A stretch of 64,000 bases of DNA from contig NZ_CP020105.1 of assembly GCF_002067135.1 (NCBI RefSeq), positions 3,100,001 to 3,164,000 of the forward strand, read 5' to 3'. The notes below the pieces were generated by a model. That model saw only the letters and a program-made list of their open reading frames with translations, was not told the DNA's origin and made no database searches. The first letter of the stretch is position 1. Each line of letters begins with the position of its first letter. The position numbers and the translations under genes were made by a program. This DNA comes from Spirosoma rigui (GTDB taxonomy: Bacteria > Bacteroidota > Bacteroidia > Cytophagales > Spirosomataceae). Shown here piece after piece: positions 26,949-36,274 of the stretch.

Positions 26949-28640
26949 ATGGATACCCTCATCCGTGATGATCAGCAATTGGAGACCCTTGTCGGGCATT
27001 TCTACGCGTGGGAAAAGGCCAAACCCGGAGCCGTTTTCCTGCGTCAGCCTTCTGGCGACGCGTTTCTGGATTTTACCTGGGCTGACGTTGGCCAGCAGGC
27101 GCGCCGGATGGCCACCTATCTGAATTCGCTGGGTCTGCCCCCGCACAGTACGATCGGGTTAGTGTCCAAAAACTGCGCACACTGGCTCATTGCCGATATT
27201 GCCATTATGATGAGTGGACACGTATCGGTTCCCTTTTATCCGACTCTTACCGCACCTCAGTTACAGCAGGTGCTTGAGCACAGCGAATGCCGGGTCCTGT
27301 TTGTTGGAAAGCTGGATGGCTGGGAAACGGTCAAAGCGGGTGTTCCAGCCAGCATCCACAAAATCGCTTTTCCCACTTACGACCCGTCCGGTGCTTCAGT
27401 CGACGCTGAGGCCGCCCAGTGGAATACGATACTCGCCAGCCATGACCCCCTGATGGGCAATCCGCTGCCCGCCGGCCAGGATATATCCACAATCATTTAT
27501 ACTTCGGGCACTACGGGTAACCCAAAAGGTGTCATGCTCACCTATCACGCGCTTCATGCGGTGATGAGCAAAACCAAAGAGCAAATGCGGCACGACGTTG
27601 CGGAGCCCCGCTTTTTCTCGTACCTGCCACTCTGCCACATTGCCGAACGTAATGTGGTTGAAGCAACCAGCCTGGTCACGGGAGGAACCGTTTACTTCGC
27701 GGAGTCACTGGAAACGTTTGCCAAAAATCTGGCCGTGGCCCGTCCTACGCACTTTCTGGCCGTACCCCGTATCTGGACGAAGTTTCAGATGGGCATACTG
27801 GCGAAACTGCCCCAGGCGAAGCTGGACCGGCTGCTGCGTATTCCAATCATATCCAGCCTGGTCAAGCGAAAGATCCGGCAGGGGCTGGGCCTTAATGACG
27901 CTAAATTGATCATTACCGGAGCCGCCCCCATGCCCCTGGCGCTTATTCAGTGGTTCCGGCGGATCGGTATTGTCATTCAGGAAGCGTATGGCATGACCGA
28001 GAATATGGGGGCGGTGTCGATGATGCCCGCCGACAACATCAAGGATGGAACCGTTGGCCGGGTAAACGAAGGCATGCATATTCGGGTAGACCCTCAAACG
28101 GGTGAGATACAGACCCGCGCCGACTGGAATATGCTTGGCTACTACCGCGAACCGGCCCTGACTGCTGCTACCATCAAAGACGGCTGGCTCTACACGGGCG
28201 ACGTGGGTGAGGTGGACAGCGAGGGGTTTCTGCACATTACCGGCCGGGTGAAGGAAATGTACAAGAGTCCCAAAGGCGAGTACATTGCCCCCGCCCAGAT
28301 CGAGTTTGGCTTTGCCGACAACAATCACATTGAGCAGGTGTGCGTAACGGGCCAGCAATTACCACAACCCATTGCTCTGATCGTACTATCAGACATGGCC
28401 CGCCAGGCCGACCGGCACATTGTGGCTCAGGGACTTCAGCAAACCCTCGATGTGCTGAACGAGCGCGTGCACTCCTACGAGCGCGTCCGGAAACTGATTG
28501 TGGTGAAAGAACCATGGACCGTTGAAAACAACATCATGACCCCAACGATGAAAATGAAACGGAACATCATCGACGCCCGGTACGGCCCGCAGTACGAGCC
28601 TTGGTTTGGCCGGGAGGAAGTAATTGTTTGGGAAGATTAA
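26949..28640 (+). CDS. AMP-forming acyl-CoA synthetase (long-chain fatty acid CoA ligase type)
   Basis: A 563-aa adenylate-forming enzyme that activates a carboxylic acid, most likely a fatty acid, to its CoA thioester through an acyl-AMP. The P-loop-like A3 motif YTSGTTGNPKG is at 184-194. The A5-type motif QEAYGMTENMG and the hinge region GWLYTGDVGEVDSEGFLHITGRVKEMYKSPKGEYIAP follow in the right order. The sequence PLCHIAERNV is typical of the long-chain branch. It ends with a TPTMKMKRN segment bearing the family's C-terminal Lys. Transcribed alone. Confidence 0.93.
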   Translation: MDTLIRDDQQLETLVGHFYAWEKAKPGAVFLRQPSGDAFLDFTWADVGQQARRMATYLNSLGLPPHSTIGLVSKNCAHWLIADIAIMMSGHVSVPFYPTLTAPQLQQVLEHSECRVLFVGKLDGWETVKAGVPASIHKIAFPTYDPSGASVDAEAAQWNTILASHDPLMGNPLPAGQDISTIIYTSGTTGNPKGVMLTYHALHAVMSKTKEQMRHDVAEPRFFSYLPLCHIAERNVVEATSLVTGGTVYFAESLETFAKNLAVARPTHFLAVPRIWTKFQMGILAKLPQAKLDRLLRIPIISSLVKRKIRQGLGLNDAKLIITGAAPMPLALIQWFRRIGIVIQEAYGMTENMGAVSMMPADNIKDGTVGRVNEGMHIRVDPQTGEIQTRADWNMLGYYREPALTAATIKDGWLYTGDVGEVDSEGFLHITGRVKEMYKSPKGEYIAPAQIEFGFADNNHIEQVCVTGQQLPQPIALIVLSDMARQADRHIVAQGLQQTLDVLNERVHSYERVRKLIVVKEPWTVENNIMTPTMKMKRNIIDARYGPQYEPWFGREEVIVWED

Positions 28641-28738
28641 TGACTGATTGTCAGTGATTTATATTGAGCATAAGGTGGCCTAGTCAAGCACTTTTTACGG
28701 CGCATCGGTGTTTTTAAGGTAAGCAACAACGCAACGGT

Positions 28739-28981
28739 ATGTACTGTATAAAATGTGGTAATCTTATTCCTGAAGCTCGTTTAAAAGCACTGCCAACGGC
28801 CAAAACCTGCGTTCAGTGTTCGTCGGCCCAGCGCGTAGCCGGATTCCCGCTCATTACCGGCAAGACCGAGTATTCGGCTCTCCAGCTCGTATCTCAGCAG
28901 GATGCGGCCCGGCTGCAACAACTGCAGGCCCGGCGGGGAACGGGCGCGTCGATGTCTATGACCCGTGAGAAACGAAACTAG
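28739..28981 (+). CDS. Small C4 zinc-finger protein (TraR/DksA-like)
   Basis: An 80-aa protein with a single four-cysteine zinc ribbon near its start: Cys3, Cys6, Cys24 and Cys27 (MYCIKCGN ... KTCVQCSS). The helix-turn-finger order and the short length resemble stand-alone TraR/DksA-type fingers, but the DksA coiled coil and its acidic tip are missing. The C-terminal part is a short Gln/Arg-rich helix. It is followed by a strong terminator and lies 98 bases after the acyl-CoA ligase. A role in binding RNA polymerase or nucleic acid is possible but unproven. Confidence 0.7.
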   Translation: MYCIKCGNLIPEARLKALPTAKTCVQCSSAQRVAGFPLITGKTEYSALQLVSQQDAARLQQLQARRGTGASMSMTREKRN

Positions 28982-29003
28982 GTAATCCCTCGATCAAGAG
29001 ATG

Positions 29004-29034
29004 AGGCTGTTCTTTAGAAGGACAGCCTTTTTTT
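29004..29034 (+). terminator. Rho-independent terminator of the zinc-finger gene
   Basis: Arms AGGCTGT and ACAGCCT form the stem base, and the stem runs into seven or more T residues (29027-29034) on the plus strand. Confidence 0.85.
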
Positions 29035-29076
29035 GTTTTTGTCGAACGGGCAACGGATGACTTGCCGTCAATTGCC

Positions 29077-29084
29077 GTACTTTG
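29077..29084 (+). promoter_or_regulatory. Probable promoter of the FAD oxidoreductase gene
   Basis: GTACTTTG, a variant of the -7 box, sits about 60 bases before the ATG at 29143. It also lies inside a longer open frame beginning with TTG at 29062, which is a reason not to use that upstream start. Confidence 0.4.
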
Positions 29085-29142
29085 GCAATCCGGCCGATTG
29101 GTTTGGCAGTATGTATGCCACTGGTCCGGTTATTACGTTCCC

Positions 29143-30495
29143 ATGCACCTATCTATGCGCCATATCGTCATTCTCGGTAACGGCATTGCCGGTATAACGG
29201 CAGCCCGCGAACTTCGCAAACAGGGTGATGACCGGATCACGGTTATATCGGCCGAAACCGATCATTTCTTCTCCCGCACCGCCTTGATGTACGTGTACAT
29301 GGGGCACCTGGAGTTTGAACATACCAAACCTTATGAGGACTGGTTCTGGGCTAAAAACCGGATCGACCTGCTCCGGGCGCAGGTGACCAATATTGATTTT
29401 GAGCGCCAGATGCTCCATTGCGAGGGAAATCAACCCATCCAGTATGACGTGCTGATTCTGGCGGTTGGGTCCAAACCTAACTTTTTTGGCTGGCCCGGTC
29501 AGGAACTACAGGGCGTGCAGGGCCTTTACGGTAAACCGGACCTCGATCAGATGGAGTCTGTTACCAAAGGCATCAAACAGGCGGTCGTTGTAGGGGGAGG
29601 GTTAATTGGCATTGAGCTTTGCGAAATGCTGCTCACGCGGGGCATCCAGGTGACGTTTCTGGTGCGGGAAAATAGCTTCTGGAGCAGTGTATTACCCACC
29701 GAAGAGTCGGTGCTGGTGACGCGTCACATTCGGGAACACCACGTGGACCTGCGAACGGGTACTGAACTGGCCGAAATTGTGGACGACGGAAGCAGTCGGG
29801 TGGGTGGCGTGGTACTCAAATCAGGAGAGACATTGCCCGCTCAGTTTGTGGGGGTAGCCGTGGGCGTTAGCCCCAATATCGACTTTCTCAAAAACTCCCC
29901 TCTCGACACTGACCGGGGTATACTGGTCAACGAACGTCTGGAAACGAACCTGCCCAATGTGTACGCTATTGGCGACTGTGTGCAGCACCGAATACCACCC
30001 GATGGTCGGAAGCCGCTTGAACAAATCTGGTACACGGGTCGGATCATGGGCGAAACGGTGGCGGACATCATCAACAATAAATCCGTTACCTACCAGCCCG
30101 GCGTCTTTTTCAACTCTGCCAAGTTCTTCGACGTCGAGTACCAGACTTACGGCACCGTAGCTAACTTTTTGCCGAAAGACGGCTCGGAGCAGACATTTTA
30201 CTGGGAGCACCCGGCGGGGAAATTAGCCCTGCGCATCAACTACCGCAAACAGGATCAGGCCGTAACCGGCATGAATACACTGGGTATCCGGCAACGGCAG
30301 GAAGTCTGGCAGCAATGGATTGGGGAGAAGCGATCCATCCGGTACGTGCTGGAACACTTGCCACTGGCTAACTTCGACCCGGAATTTTTCCGGCAATACG
30401 AACCAGACATCGTCGGGAAATTCAACGCCCAACATCCAGACCAGCCGGTGGTGCTAAAGGCGAAGAAAGGCTTGTTCAGCCGTATCTTTTCGTGA
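29143..30495 (+). CDS. FAD-dependent NAD(P)H oxidoreductase (pyridine nucleotide-disulphide reductase fold)
   Basis: A 450-aa flavoprotein. I take ATG 29143 (MHLSMRHIVILGNG), with 29155 as an alternative, because the longer frame overlaps the likely promoter. FAD-binding GNGIAG (12-17) opens the first Rossmann fold, VVVGGGLIGIELCEML opens the NAD(P) fold, and VYAIGDCVQ closes the FAD site. There is no redox-active CxxxxC pair, so it belongs with ferredoxin/rubredoxin reductase or NirB-like enzymes rather than disulphide reductases. The extra C-terminal 120 residues (from about PGVFFNSAKFFDVEYQTYG) are a separate small domain. Electron partner unknown. Confidence 0.85.
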   Translation: MHLSMRHIVILGNGIAGITAARELRKQGDDRITVISAETDHFFSRTALMYVYMGHLEFEHTKPYEDWFWAKNRIDLLRAQVTNIDFERQMLHCEGNQPIQYDVLILAVGSKPNFFGWPGQELQGVQGLYGKPDLDQMESVTKGIKQAVVVGGGLIGIELCEMLLTRGIQVTFLVRENSFWSSVLPTEESVLVTRHIREHHVDLRTGTELAEIVDDGSSRVGGVVLKSGETLPAQFVGVAVGVSPNIDFLKNSPLDTDRGILVNERLETNLPNVYAIGDCVQHRIPPDGRKPLEQIWYTGRIMGETVADIINNKSVTYQPGVFFNSAKFFDVEYQTYGTVANFLPKDGSEQTFYWEHPAGKLALRINYRKQDQAVTGMNTLGIRQRQEVWQQWIGEKRSIRYVLEHLPLANFDPEFFRQYEPDIVGKFNAQHPDQPVVLKAKKGLFSRIFS

Positions 30496-30513
30496 GTCCG
30501 GAGTAATCAATAA

Positions 30514-31047
30514 TCAGTCAGTGTCAACGGCCGAAAAAGCAAATGTCTGATCGACCTGCCACTGCTGACCAGTGTGAACCAGCAACGTAATGCCCCGCGC
30601 TGTAAATGTTCGTTCGTACGATTGCGCTGAGAAGTAAGCCCAGGCGTCCGGGAAGATAGCCTGCCGGAGATCCTTAAACGCCACGGTCATATGCGGGTGG
30701 AACGGCCTCGAATCCGGTGTTATCGCGAACTGGCTGGCGCAGAAATCGGCCAGCCTCGTTTGACAGGCCAGGAGGGCTGATGCAGGCACGACGTCCACAA
30801 AAATTACCCGATTATCGAAGCGGTCAAAGTGCCGTAGCTGAACCATAAAGGGGTTTTGCGCCATAGCCACTGTCTGCAGTGCGGCAAAATCGGTCCGGTC
30901 AGTGCGGAAAGGTGGAATCAGCGTGATATGGGCAGGCGACTTGAGTGCCTGGCTGCTGCCAAAGTGCTCCTGAGCCGCCTGCTTAAACCGTGTCACCTCC
31001 GCCTGAATACCCGGATCGGGCAGCAGGGCCATGAAATATAACTTCAT
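30514..31047 (-). CDS. 2'-5' RNA ligase/cyclic phosphodiesterase family protein (LigT/ThpR-like)
   Basis: A 177-aa 2H phosphoesterase. The two catalytic HxT motifs are at His40-Ile-Thr42 (AHITLIPPF) and His119-Met-Thr121 (HPHMTVAF), spaced as in LigT/ThpR. Family enzymes hydrolyse 2',3'-cyclic phosphates or join RNA ends with 2'-5' linkages. It converges on the oxidoreductase gene, with 18 bases between the stops. The OsmC gene lies 18 bases upstream on the same strand, so both may form one transcript. Confidence 0.9.
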   Translation of the reverse strand: MKLYFMALLPDPGIQAEVTRFKQAAQEHFGSSQALKSPAHITLIPPFRTDRTDFAALQTVAMAQNPFMVQLRHFDRFDNRVIFVDVVPASALLACQTRLADFCASQFAITPDSRPFHPHMTVAFKDLRQAIFPDAWAYFSAQSYERTFTARGITLLVHTGQQWQVDQTFAFSAVDTD

Positions 31048-31065
31048 GTCGGGGAAACGGTTGAC

Positions 31066-31494
31066 CTAGACCGTTTCGACTGCGGCCCACCGCAACTGAA
31101 CCGCCTGAACAACATCGGGGTGCAGACTGATGGCAACGGGGCAGGTATGGGCTATCTTCTCCAGTCTGGCGCGGATTTCCGGATCGGGCAGTGGCGTTGC
31201 GCGCAGGGTTAGATCAATGTCAATCCGGGCAATGCGTCGGGGCGGCTGGCTAGTCATTACTTTCGTTACATCCAGTTCGCTGCCCGTTAGATCAATACCA
31301 TCACGCTGAGCAAAGATGGCCATGGTCGTAATGATGCAGGTGCCAAGCGCATTCGCGACTAAATCGGTGGGGGAGAAGGCCTCACCCCGGCCCTGGTTAT
31401 CGGTTGGGGCATCGGTGTTGATGTGGGTACCCGATTGTAAGTGAGCACAGTCAGTGCGTAAGCCGCCGAGGTAATCGATATGAATTGTAGCCAT
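31066..31494 (-). CDS. OsmC-family peroxide-reducing protein
   Basis: A 142-aa OsmC/Ohr-fold protein. The two catalytic cysteines are Cys53 (ANALGTCIIT) and Cys118 (AHTCPVAIS), placed as in thiol-dependent peroxidases of this family; the surrounding FSPTDLVANALGTC is the family hallmark. It probably removes organic peroxides or other electrophiles in the cytoplasm. It is the upstream gene of a probable two-gene minus-strand unit with the LigT-like gene. Confidence 0.9.
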   Translation of the reverse strand: MATIHIDYLGGLRTDCAHLQSGTHINTDAPTDNQGRGEAFSPTDLVANALGTCIITTMAIFAQRDGIDLTGSELDVTKVMTSQPPRRIARIDIDLTLRATPLPDPEIRARLEKIAHTCPVAISLHPDVVQAVQLRWAAVETV

Positions 31495-31662
31495 AAAGTC
31501 AGTTAATCAGTTGAGAAGTCAATGAGTTGGTTATTTGGTGAGTGAGTCAGGTATCAGCTACTGACCGACTACCAATTGACTGGTTCACCAGCGGACTAAC
31601 TCACCGACTGTACTGTCAAACATATAAATTATACGCTGGTTACCCTAATACAAGGGCTTGAT
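31495..31662. repeat. Imperfect inverted repeat rich in GTCAGT/GAGTCA words
   Basis: The divergent spacer upstream of osmC is built of short reiterated words (AGTCAGT, GAGTCAG, GACCGACT, GACTGG). Its halves 31500-31550 and 31557-31612 are partly complementary but with many mismatches. No gene is seen. It may be a decayed long hairpin of the kind found at other gene borders. Confidence 0.35.
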
Positions 31663-31693
31663 TTTGTGAAGACTGCCAAAATGATTAGTTTTA
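31663..31693 (+). promoter_or_regulatory. Promoter of the 31712 gene (TTTG-N19-TAGTTTTA)
   Basis: A -33 TTTG at 31663-31666 and a -7 TAGTTTTA at 31686-31693 are separated by exactly 19 bases, as in the metK promoter at 34826. The last base of the -7 box differs from TAnnTTTG. Confidence 0.55.
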
Positions 31694-31711
31694 ATTCAGG
31701 ATTTTATAAAA

Positions 31712-32497
31712 ATGAAAACACTATACATACTAATCGGGATGATGCTGGGTGGTTTGCTTCCACTGGGGCAGGCTTCGTACGCGCAATCTACTGATTCAGA
31801 AGACGAGGAGTATCGTACCATTACGACCTTCGGTGTTACATCCAATACTAATTCCAGTTTAATCGGTGGGTTTTCATTCCGGCAATCAAAGCTGTTGTCG
31901 GGTACCATCGGCGGCCTGACCAAATACCGGTATTTGAGCATTGAACTGGTCAACGTAAAGCACCCTAAGGAGATTGCGTCGTCAATCAGTTCGTTTGGCT
32001 CCCGCTACATTGACGGCAAAGAGAACTACCTGTTCGTTTTGCGCCCACAATACGGCCGGGAAGTAAAGTTGTTCCAGCGCACGGGCGACGAAGGAATTTC
32101 GGTCAGCGGTATTCTGGCGGGCGGCCCTTCGCTGGGCATCATTAAGCCCTATTATCTTGAAGTCGCTTTCGGCAATACGTCGCGGCAAGTGCCAGCGTCG
32201 CAGGTAAACGGATTTACCACGTCGACCGGAGAAGCAGTTACCGGTAAGGGTGACTTTTTTCAGGGAATCGGTGAGTCGAAACTGACGGTAGGTTTAAACA
32301 TAAAAGCTGCGCTGAGTTTTGAACTGAGTGCTTTCCGGGCCAACACGACGGGTATTGAAGTGGGATTCCTGGCCGAAGCGTTCCCGTCCAAGATTGTCAT
32401 TATCCCCAACACCACCCCCGGCGCGCTGCGGAGTGACGGAAATCGCAGTTTTTTCACCTCGGGCTATATTACCCTGTTTTTCGGCAGCAAGAAATAA
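31712..32497 (+). CDS. Exported protein, probable outer membrane beta-barrel
   Basis: A 261-aa protein with a signal peptide (cleavage near ASYAQ, residue 25), a short acidic stretch (STDSEDEEYRT), then amphipathic strands such as TFGVTSNTNSSLIGGFSF, YRYLSIELVNVKHP, KENYLFVLRPQYGREVKLF and GYITLFFGSKK. The pattern fits an outer membrane barrel. No named family recognised. A single-gene unit with its own promoter, ending 161 bases before lipA. Confidence 0.72.
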   Translation: MKTLYILIGMMLGGLLPLGQASYAQSTDSEDEEYRTITTFGVTSNTNSSLIGGFSFRQSKLLSGTIGGLTKYRYLSIELVNVKHPKEIASSISSFGSRYIDGKENYLFVLRPQYGREVKLFQRTGDEGISVSGILAGGPSLGIIKPYYLEVAFGNTSRQVPASQVNGFTTSTGEAVTGKGDFFQGIGESKLTVGLNIKAALSFELSAFRANTTGIEVGFLAEAFPSKIVIIPNTTPGALRSDGNRSFFTSGYITLFFGSKK

Positions 32498-32515
32498 CGG
32501 GCGTATCAACAACGT

Positions 32516-32582
32516 AAGCGGGACGAGCAGGAGGCAGAAGCCAGGTGAAGGCTTTTACCGTTTCCCGCCCGTCCCGCTCTTT
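32516..32582 (+). terminator. Hairpin after the 31712 gene
   Basis: AGCGGGACG (32517-32525) pairs with CGTCCCGCT (32570-32578) over a long loop that contains a smaller AAGCC/GGCTT hairpin. The tail CTTTCGTTT is only moderately T-rich. Confidence 0.4.
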
Positions 32583-32658
32583 CGTTTATACCGCTAATCC
32601 CTTTTTTGCTGAACTTTACGTCCGGAAAACGAATTTTGATGGAAAGGAATGAGGTGCC

Positions 32659-33552
32659 ATGATCGAACTACCCGTAATACCCTCCGAACAACAACGTAAC
32701 CGGGCGGGCGTCCCGAAACGTCCTGACTGGCTGCGCGTAAAACTGCCAATTGGCCCTGAATACGCCAAAGTACGTAAATTGGTCGACGAGCATAAGCTCC
32801 ACACGATTTGCGAAAGTGGAAATTGCCCGAATATGGGTGAGTGCTGGGGTGCTGGTACCGCAACATTCATGATTCTGGGAAATATATGTACCCGGAGTTG
32901 CACATTCTGCGCCGTAGCCACCGGTCGCCCCAATGAATATGATACCGATGAGCCCCGTCGTGTAGCCGAAGCCATCGTGCTCATGAAGGTTAAGCACGCT
33001 GTTCTTACGTCGGTAAACCGCGATGAACTGAAGGACAGAGGAGCCGAGATCTGGTACCAGACGGTACGCCTGATCAAAGAAGCATCGCCCGCAACGACCA
33101 TCGAGACACTGATACCCGATACCAAAGGGAACTGGGACGCACTGGAGCGTATGATCTCGGCGGGTCAGGAAGTAGTATCGCATAATATGGAAACCGTGGA
33201 GCGGCTGTACCGGCGCGTTCGTCCCCAGGCGCGCTATGAGCGGAGTCTGGAGCAGATTCTGCGGACCAAGCGCTACGGCCAGCGGACCAAGTCCGGTATT
33301 ATGCTGGGCCTGGGCGAAACGCAGGATGAAGTGTTCAAGGCTATGGACGATCTGGCTGCCAACGGCCTCGATATCCTGACGCTGGGTCAGTATCTGCAGC
33401 CAACGAAAATGCACCACGAAGTCATCGAGTGGATTCATCCGGAAACGTTCGCTATGTACAAAGAGGAAGGCGTGAAGCGTGGTCTTAAATACGTTGAGTC
33501 GGGTCCGCTGGTCCGGTCGAGCTACCACGCTGAAAAACATGTACATGTGTAA
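32659..33552 (+). CDS. lipA: Lipoyl synthase
   Basis: Radical SAM enzyme of 297 aa that inserts two sulphur atoms into protein-bound octanoyl groups to make lipoate. The auxiliary cluster cysteines are Cys51, Cys56 and Cys62 ([12 protein letters not shown]), and the radical SAM cluster cysteines are Cys77, Cys81 and Cys84 (CTRSCTFC). The C-terminal RSSYHAEKH contains the conserved Ser that ligates the auxiliary cluster. Length and order fit LipA. It ends with its own terminator just before the crtY-like gene. No lipB or lipoate-dependent enzyme is nearby. Confidence 0.97.
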   Translation: MIELPVIPSEQQRNRAGVPKRPDWLRVKLPIGPEYAKVRKLVDEHKLHTICESGNCPNMGECWGAGTATFMILGNICTRSCTFCAVATGRPNEYDTDEPRRVAEAIVLMKVKHAVLTSVNRDELKDRGAEIWYQTVRLIKEASPATTIETLIPDTKGNWDALERMISAGQEVVSHNMETVERLYRRVRPQARYERSLEQILRTKRYGQRTKSGIMLGLGETQDEVFKAMDDLAANGLDILTLGQYLQPTKMHHEVIEWIHPETFAMYKEEGVKRGLKYVESGPLVRSSYHAEKHVHV

Positions 33553-33600
33553 TTGATAACCAATTATAAACAATTCGCTGGTCCTGTAATTTATAGAGTT

Positions 33601-33630
33601 AAGTCCGAACCATCGGTTCGGACTTTTATT
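33601..33630 (+). terminator. Rho-independent terminator of lipA
   Basis: Arms AAGTCCGAAC and GTTCGGACTT form a perfect 10-bp stem with a 5-base loop, followed by TTTATTTTG. The next start codon (33638) is only 13 bases past the stem, so the cyclase gene has a very short leader if it has its own promoter here. Confidence 0.85.
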
Positions 33631-33637
33631 TTGCCGC

Positions 33638-34792
33638 ATGAAGAAATACGACTTTATTATCGCTGGGGGCGGCATGGCGGGATTGAGTCTGGCGTATTAC
33701 CTTACGCAGTCGCCCCTGCGCGACCGGTCAATCCTGATCTTAGACCGCGACCAGAAAAACCGCAACGATCGCACCTGGTGTTTTTGGGAGAATGGAGCAG
33801 GTCCGTTTGAGTCGATCATGTTTCGCCGGTGGAACAAAGTGAGCTTCCACGGTACCACCCATGCCGGTCCGCTCGATCTGGGCAGCTATCAGTATAAGAT
33901 GCTGCGCGGGATCGACTTTTATGCGTTCGTGCAGAAGGAACTCGATAAATTTCCCAACATCGAACGGAGCCAGGCCACCATCAACCGCATTAAAGACACG
34001 CCACAGGGTGGGTTCGTCATTGCCAATGACGAGCCCTACATTGCCGATTATGTGTTCGACAGCACCTTCATGCTCCGTACTAATGACCCCGACCGGCATA
34101 ACCTCATGCAACACTTTAAAGGCTGGGTCATTAAAACCGAAAAACCCTGCTTTGATCCCAAACAACCCGAGATCATGGATTTTCGGGTGGAGCAGCATGG
34201 CGACTGCCGGTTTGTGTATATCATGCCCTTCGACACGAATACGGCGCTGGTGGAGTTCACGCTGTTTAACGACAAGTTGCTGACCGACAGTGAGTATGAT
34301 GCCGATATTCAGCAGTATATAACGACTTACCTGAATACGGGGGCTTTTCAAATCGCCGAGACCGAGTACGGCGTTATTCCCATGAGCGATACGCCGACCG
34401 AAGAAAATCCATCGGACCATATTGTCCGGATTGGAACCTCGGGCGGGCACACGAAAGCCTCGACGGGCTACACCTTCCAGCGGACCCAGCGGTACCTGCG
34501 CGATATTGTCGCGAATCTGGCCACAACAGGAAAGCCCAACCGGAAGTCGCCCTGGTTTAGCAACCGGTTCAAGTTGTACGACAGCGTTTTACTGAACGTA
34601 CTGGAGAAGAATCGGCACCCCGCTGCCGATGTCTTCACGCGGTTCTACGCCGAAAATAAACCCGTTAACGCCTTTCGATTTCTGGACGAAGATACCCGCT
34701 TTCTGGACGAAATACGCCTGTTCACCACGATGCCGTGGTGGCCGTTTACGGCAGCCTTTTTCGACGTACTACGTCGGAAGTTCGTTGGGTAG
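33638..34792 (+). CDS. crtY: Lycopene cyclase (CrtY family)
   Basis: A 384-aa flavin-fold enzyme that closes the ends of lycopene to make beta-carotene type pigments. The N-terminal dinucleotide-binding motif is IIAGGGMAGLSLAYYL; the family motifs DRTWCFWENG and GTSGGHTKASTGYTF follow. The product fits pigmented Cytophagales. No other carotenoid genes adjoin it; a cytochrome P450 gene lies 3.5 kb away. A short TATTTTG element overlaps the lipA terminator tail and might be its promoter, giving an almost leaderless mRNA. Confidence 0.9.
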   Translation: MKKYDFIIAGGGMAGLSLAYYLTQSPLRDRSILILDRDQKNRNDRTWCFWENGAGPFESIMFRRWNKVSFHGTTHAGPLDLGSYQYKMLRGIDFYAFVQKELDKFPNIERSQATINRIKDTPQGGFVIANDEPYIADYVFDSTFMLRTNDPDRHNLMQHFKGWVIKTEKPCFDPKQPEIMDFRVEQHGDCRFVYIMPFDTNTALVEFTLFNDKLLTDSEYDADIQQYITTYLNTGAFQIAETEYGVIPMSDTPTEENPSDHIVRIGTSGGHTKASTGYTFQRTQRYLRDIVANLATTGKPNRKSPWFSNRFKLYDSVLLNVLEKNRHPAADVFTRFYAENKPVNAFRFLDEDTRFLDEIRLFTTMPWWPFTAAFFDVLRRKFVG

Positions 34793-34825
34793 CGGATAGA
34801 CCACACAATAGGTACTAGACATAAG

Positions 34826-34856
34826 TTTGCCCCCTGTTGGGAAACCGTTAGCTTTG
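34826..34856 (+). promoter_or_regulatory. Promoter of metK (TTTG-N19-TAGCTTTG)
   Basis: TTTG at 34826-34829 and TAGCTTTG at 34849-34856 are both perfect and 19 bases apart. This is the best promoter in the window. The predicted transcript begins near 34863 with a leader of about 24 bases, too short for a SAM riboswitch. Confidence 0.8.
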
Positions 34857-34886
34857 CATATTCAAACTAAGTCATCTGGAGCACTA

Positions 34887-36164
34887 ATGCCTTATCTATT
34901 CACGTCCGAGTCCGTTTCTGAAGGACATCCTGACAAAGTCGCCGATCAAATCTCCGACGCCCTGATCGATAACTTCCTGGCTTTCGACCCATCCAGCAAG
35001 GTAGCCTGCGAAACTCTCGTGACGACCGGGCAGGTTGTATTGGCTGGTGAGATCAAGACAGATACCTACTTAGACGTTCAAAAGATTACTCGCGACGTTA
35101 TCCGTAAAATCGGTTATACCAAGAGTGAGTACATGTTCGAAGCGAATTCGTGTGGGATCTTCTCGGCCCTGCACGATCAGTCTGCCGACATCAATCAGGG
35201 CGTTGACCGGAAGGCCGACAGCCAGGATTTTGAGAGCCTTGCCAACGCCCAGGGCGCTGGTGACCAGGGTATGATGTTCGGCTACGCGACCAACGAAACG
35301 GATAATTACATGCCGTTGCCGCTGGATCTGGCCCACGCTATCCTGCGGGAGATGTCCACCATCCGGAACAACGAAACGGACTTGATGCCGTACCTGCGTC
35401 CCGATGCCAAGTCGCAGGTGACGATTGAATATTCTGACGACGACCAGCCTATCCGTATCGATACAATTGTTGTGTCAACTCAGCACGACGATTTTGCCGA
35501 TGATGCTACCATGCTGGCCAAGATCCGCGAAGACATCATCAACATTGTCATTCCGCGGGTAAAGGCGGCTCAGAAGTTGGAGCTACAGGGCTTGTTTGAC
35601 GGTGATATAACGTATTACATCAATCCAACCGGCAAATTCGTTATTGGTGGTCCCCACGGTGATACGGGTCTGACGGGTCGTAAGATCATCGTCGATACCT
35701 ATGGTGGTAAAGGCGCCCACGGCGGAGGGGCTTTCTCGGGTAAAGACCCGTCAAAAGTAGACCGGTCGGCGGCTTATGCTACCCGTCACATTGCCAAGAA
35801 TCTGGTGGCCGCTGGGCTGTGCGACCAGGTATTGGTACAGGTTTCTTACGCTATTGGGGTAGCCAAGCCCTGTGGTCTGTACGTGAATACCTACGGCACG
35901 GCCAAAGTAGCTATGCATGACGGTGCCATTGCCGAGAAGATCGCTCAACTGTTCGATATGCGTCCCTACGCTATTGAGCAGCGACTGAAGCTCCGTAATC
36001 CAATCTACTCAGAGACGGCAGCTTATGGACACATGGGCCGCAAGAATGAAGTCGTTACCAAAACGTTCGGCTCTAACGGTCAGACGAAGTCGATCGAAGT
36101 TGAACTGTTCACTTGGGAAAAACTCGACTTCGTGGATAAAGTGAAGGAAACATTCGGGCTGTAA
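34887..36164 (+). CDS. metK: S-adenosylmethionine synthetase
   Basis: Makes SAM from methionine and ATP, in the cytoplasm. I choose ATG 34887 ([21 protein letters not shown]), because the upstream extension overlaps the promoter; the product is 425 aa. The catalytic HPD loop is at 14-16, and the signatures [33 protein letters not shown] and [20 protein letters not shown] are all intact. The length is slightly above that of E. coli MetK, as is usual in Bacteroidota. Single-gene unit converging on hpf. Confidence 0.97.
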   Translation: MPYLFTSESVSEGHPDKVADQISDALIDNFLAFDPSSKVACETLVTTGQVVLAGEIKTDTYLDVQKITRDVIRKIGYTKSEYMFEANSCGIFSALHDQSADINQGVDRKADSQDFESLANAQGAGDQGMMFGYATNETDNYMPLPLDLAHAILREMSTIRNNETDLMPYLRPDAKSQVTIEYSDDDQPIRIDTIVVSTQHDDFADDATMLAKIREDIINIVIPRVKAAQKLELQGLFDGDITYYINPTGKFVIGGPHGDTGLTGRKIIVDTYGGKGAHGGGAFSGKDPSKVDRSAAYATRHIAKNLVAAGLCDQVLVQVSYAIGVAKPCGLYVNTYGTAKVAMHDGAIAEKIAQLFDMRPYAIEQRLKLRNPIYSETAAYGHMGRKNEVVTKTFGSNGQTKSIEVELFTWEKLDFVDKVKETFGL

Positions 36165-36215
36165 TAAACCGCTCTCTACGGTGAGACTCCCAGGGAAGTA
36201 GTTGCCCCGGATACG

Positions 36216-36263
36216 CCAAAACGACGAAAGCCACTCCAATAGGAGCGGCTTTCGTCGTTTTGG
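36216..36263. terminator. 22-bp bidirectional hairpin between metK and hpf
   Basis: Arms 36216-36237 and 36242-36263 pair over 22 bp with one G-U pair (core CCAAAACGACGAAAGCC) around a 4-base loop. It can terminate both converging genes. Confidence 0.8.
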
Positions 36264-36274
36264 AGCAGCGTGCT

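Noticed and set aside
29062-29142. TTG start extending the FAD oxidoreductase upstream
   Set aside because: The extension overlaps the GTACTTTG promoter element and has no coding character; ATG 29143 opens the flavin fold directly.
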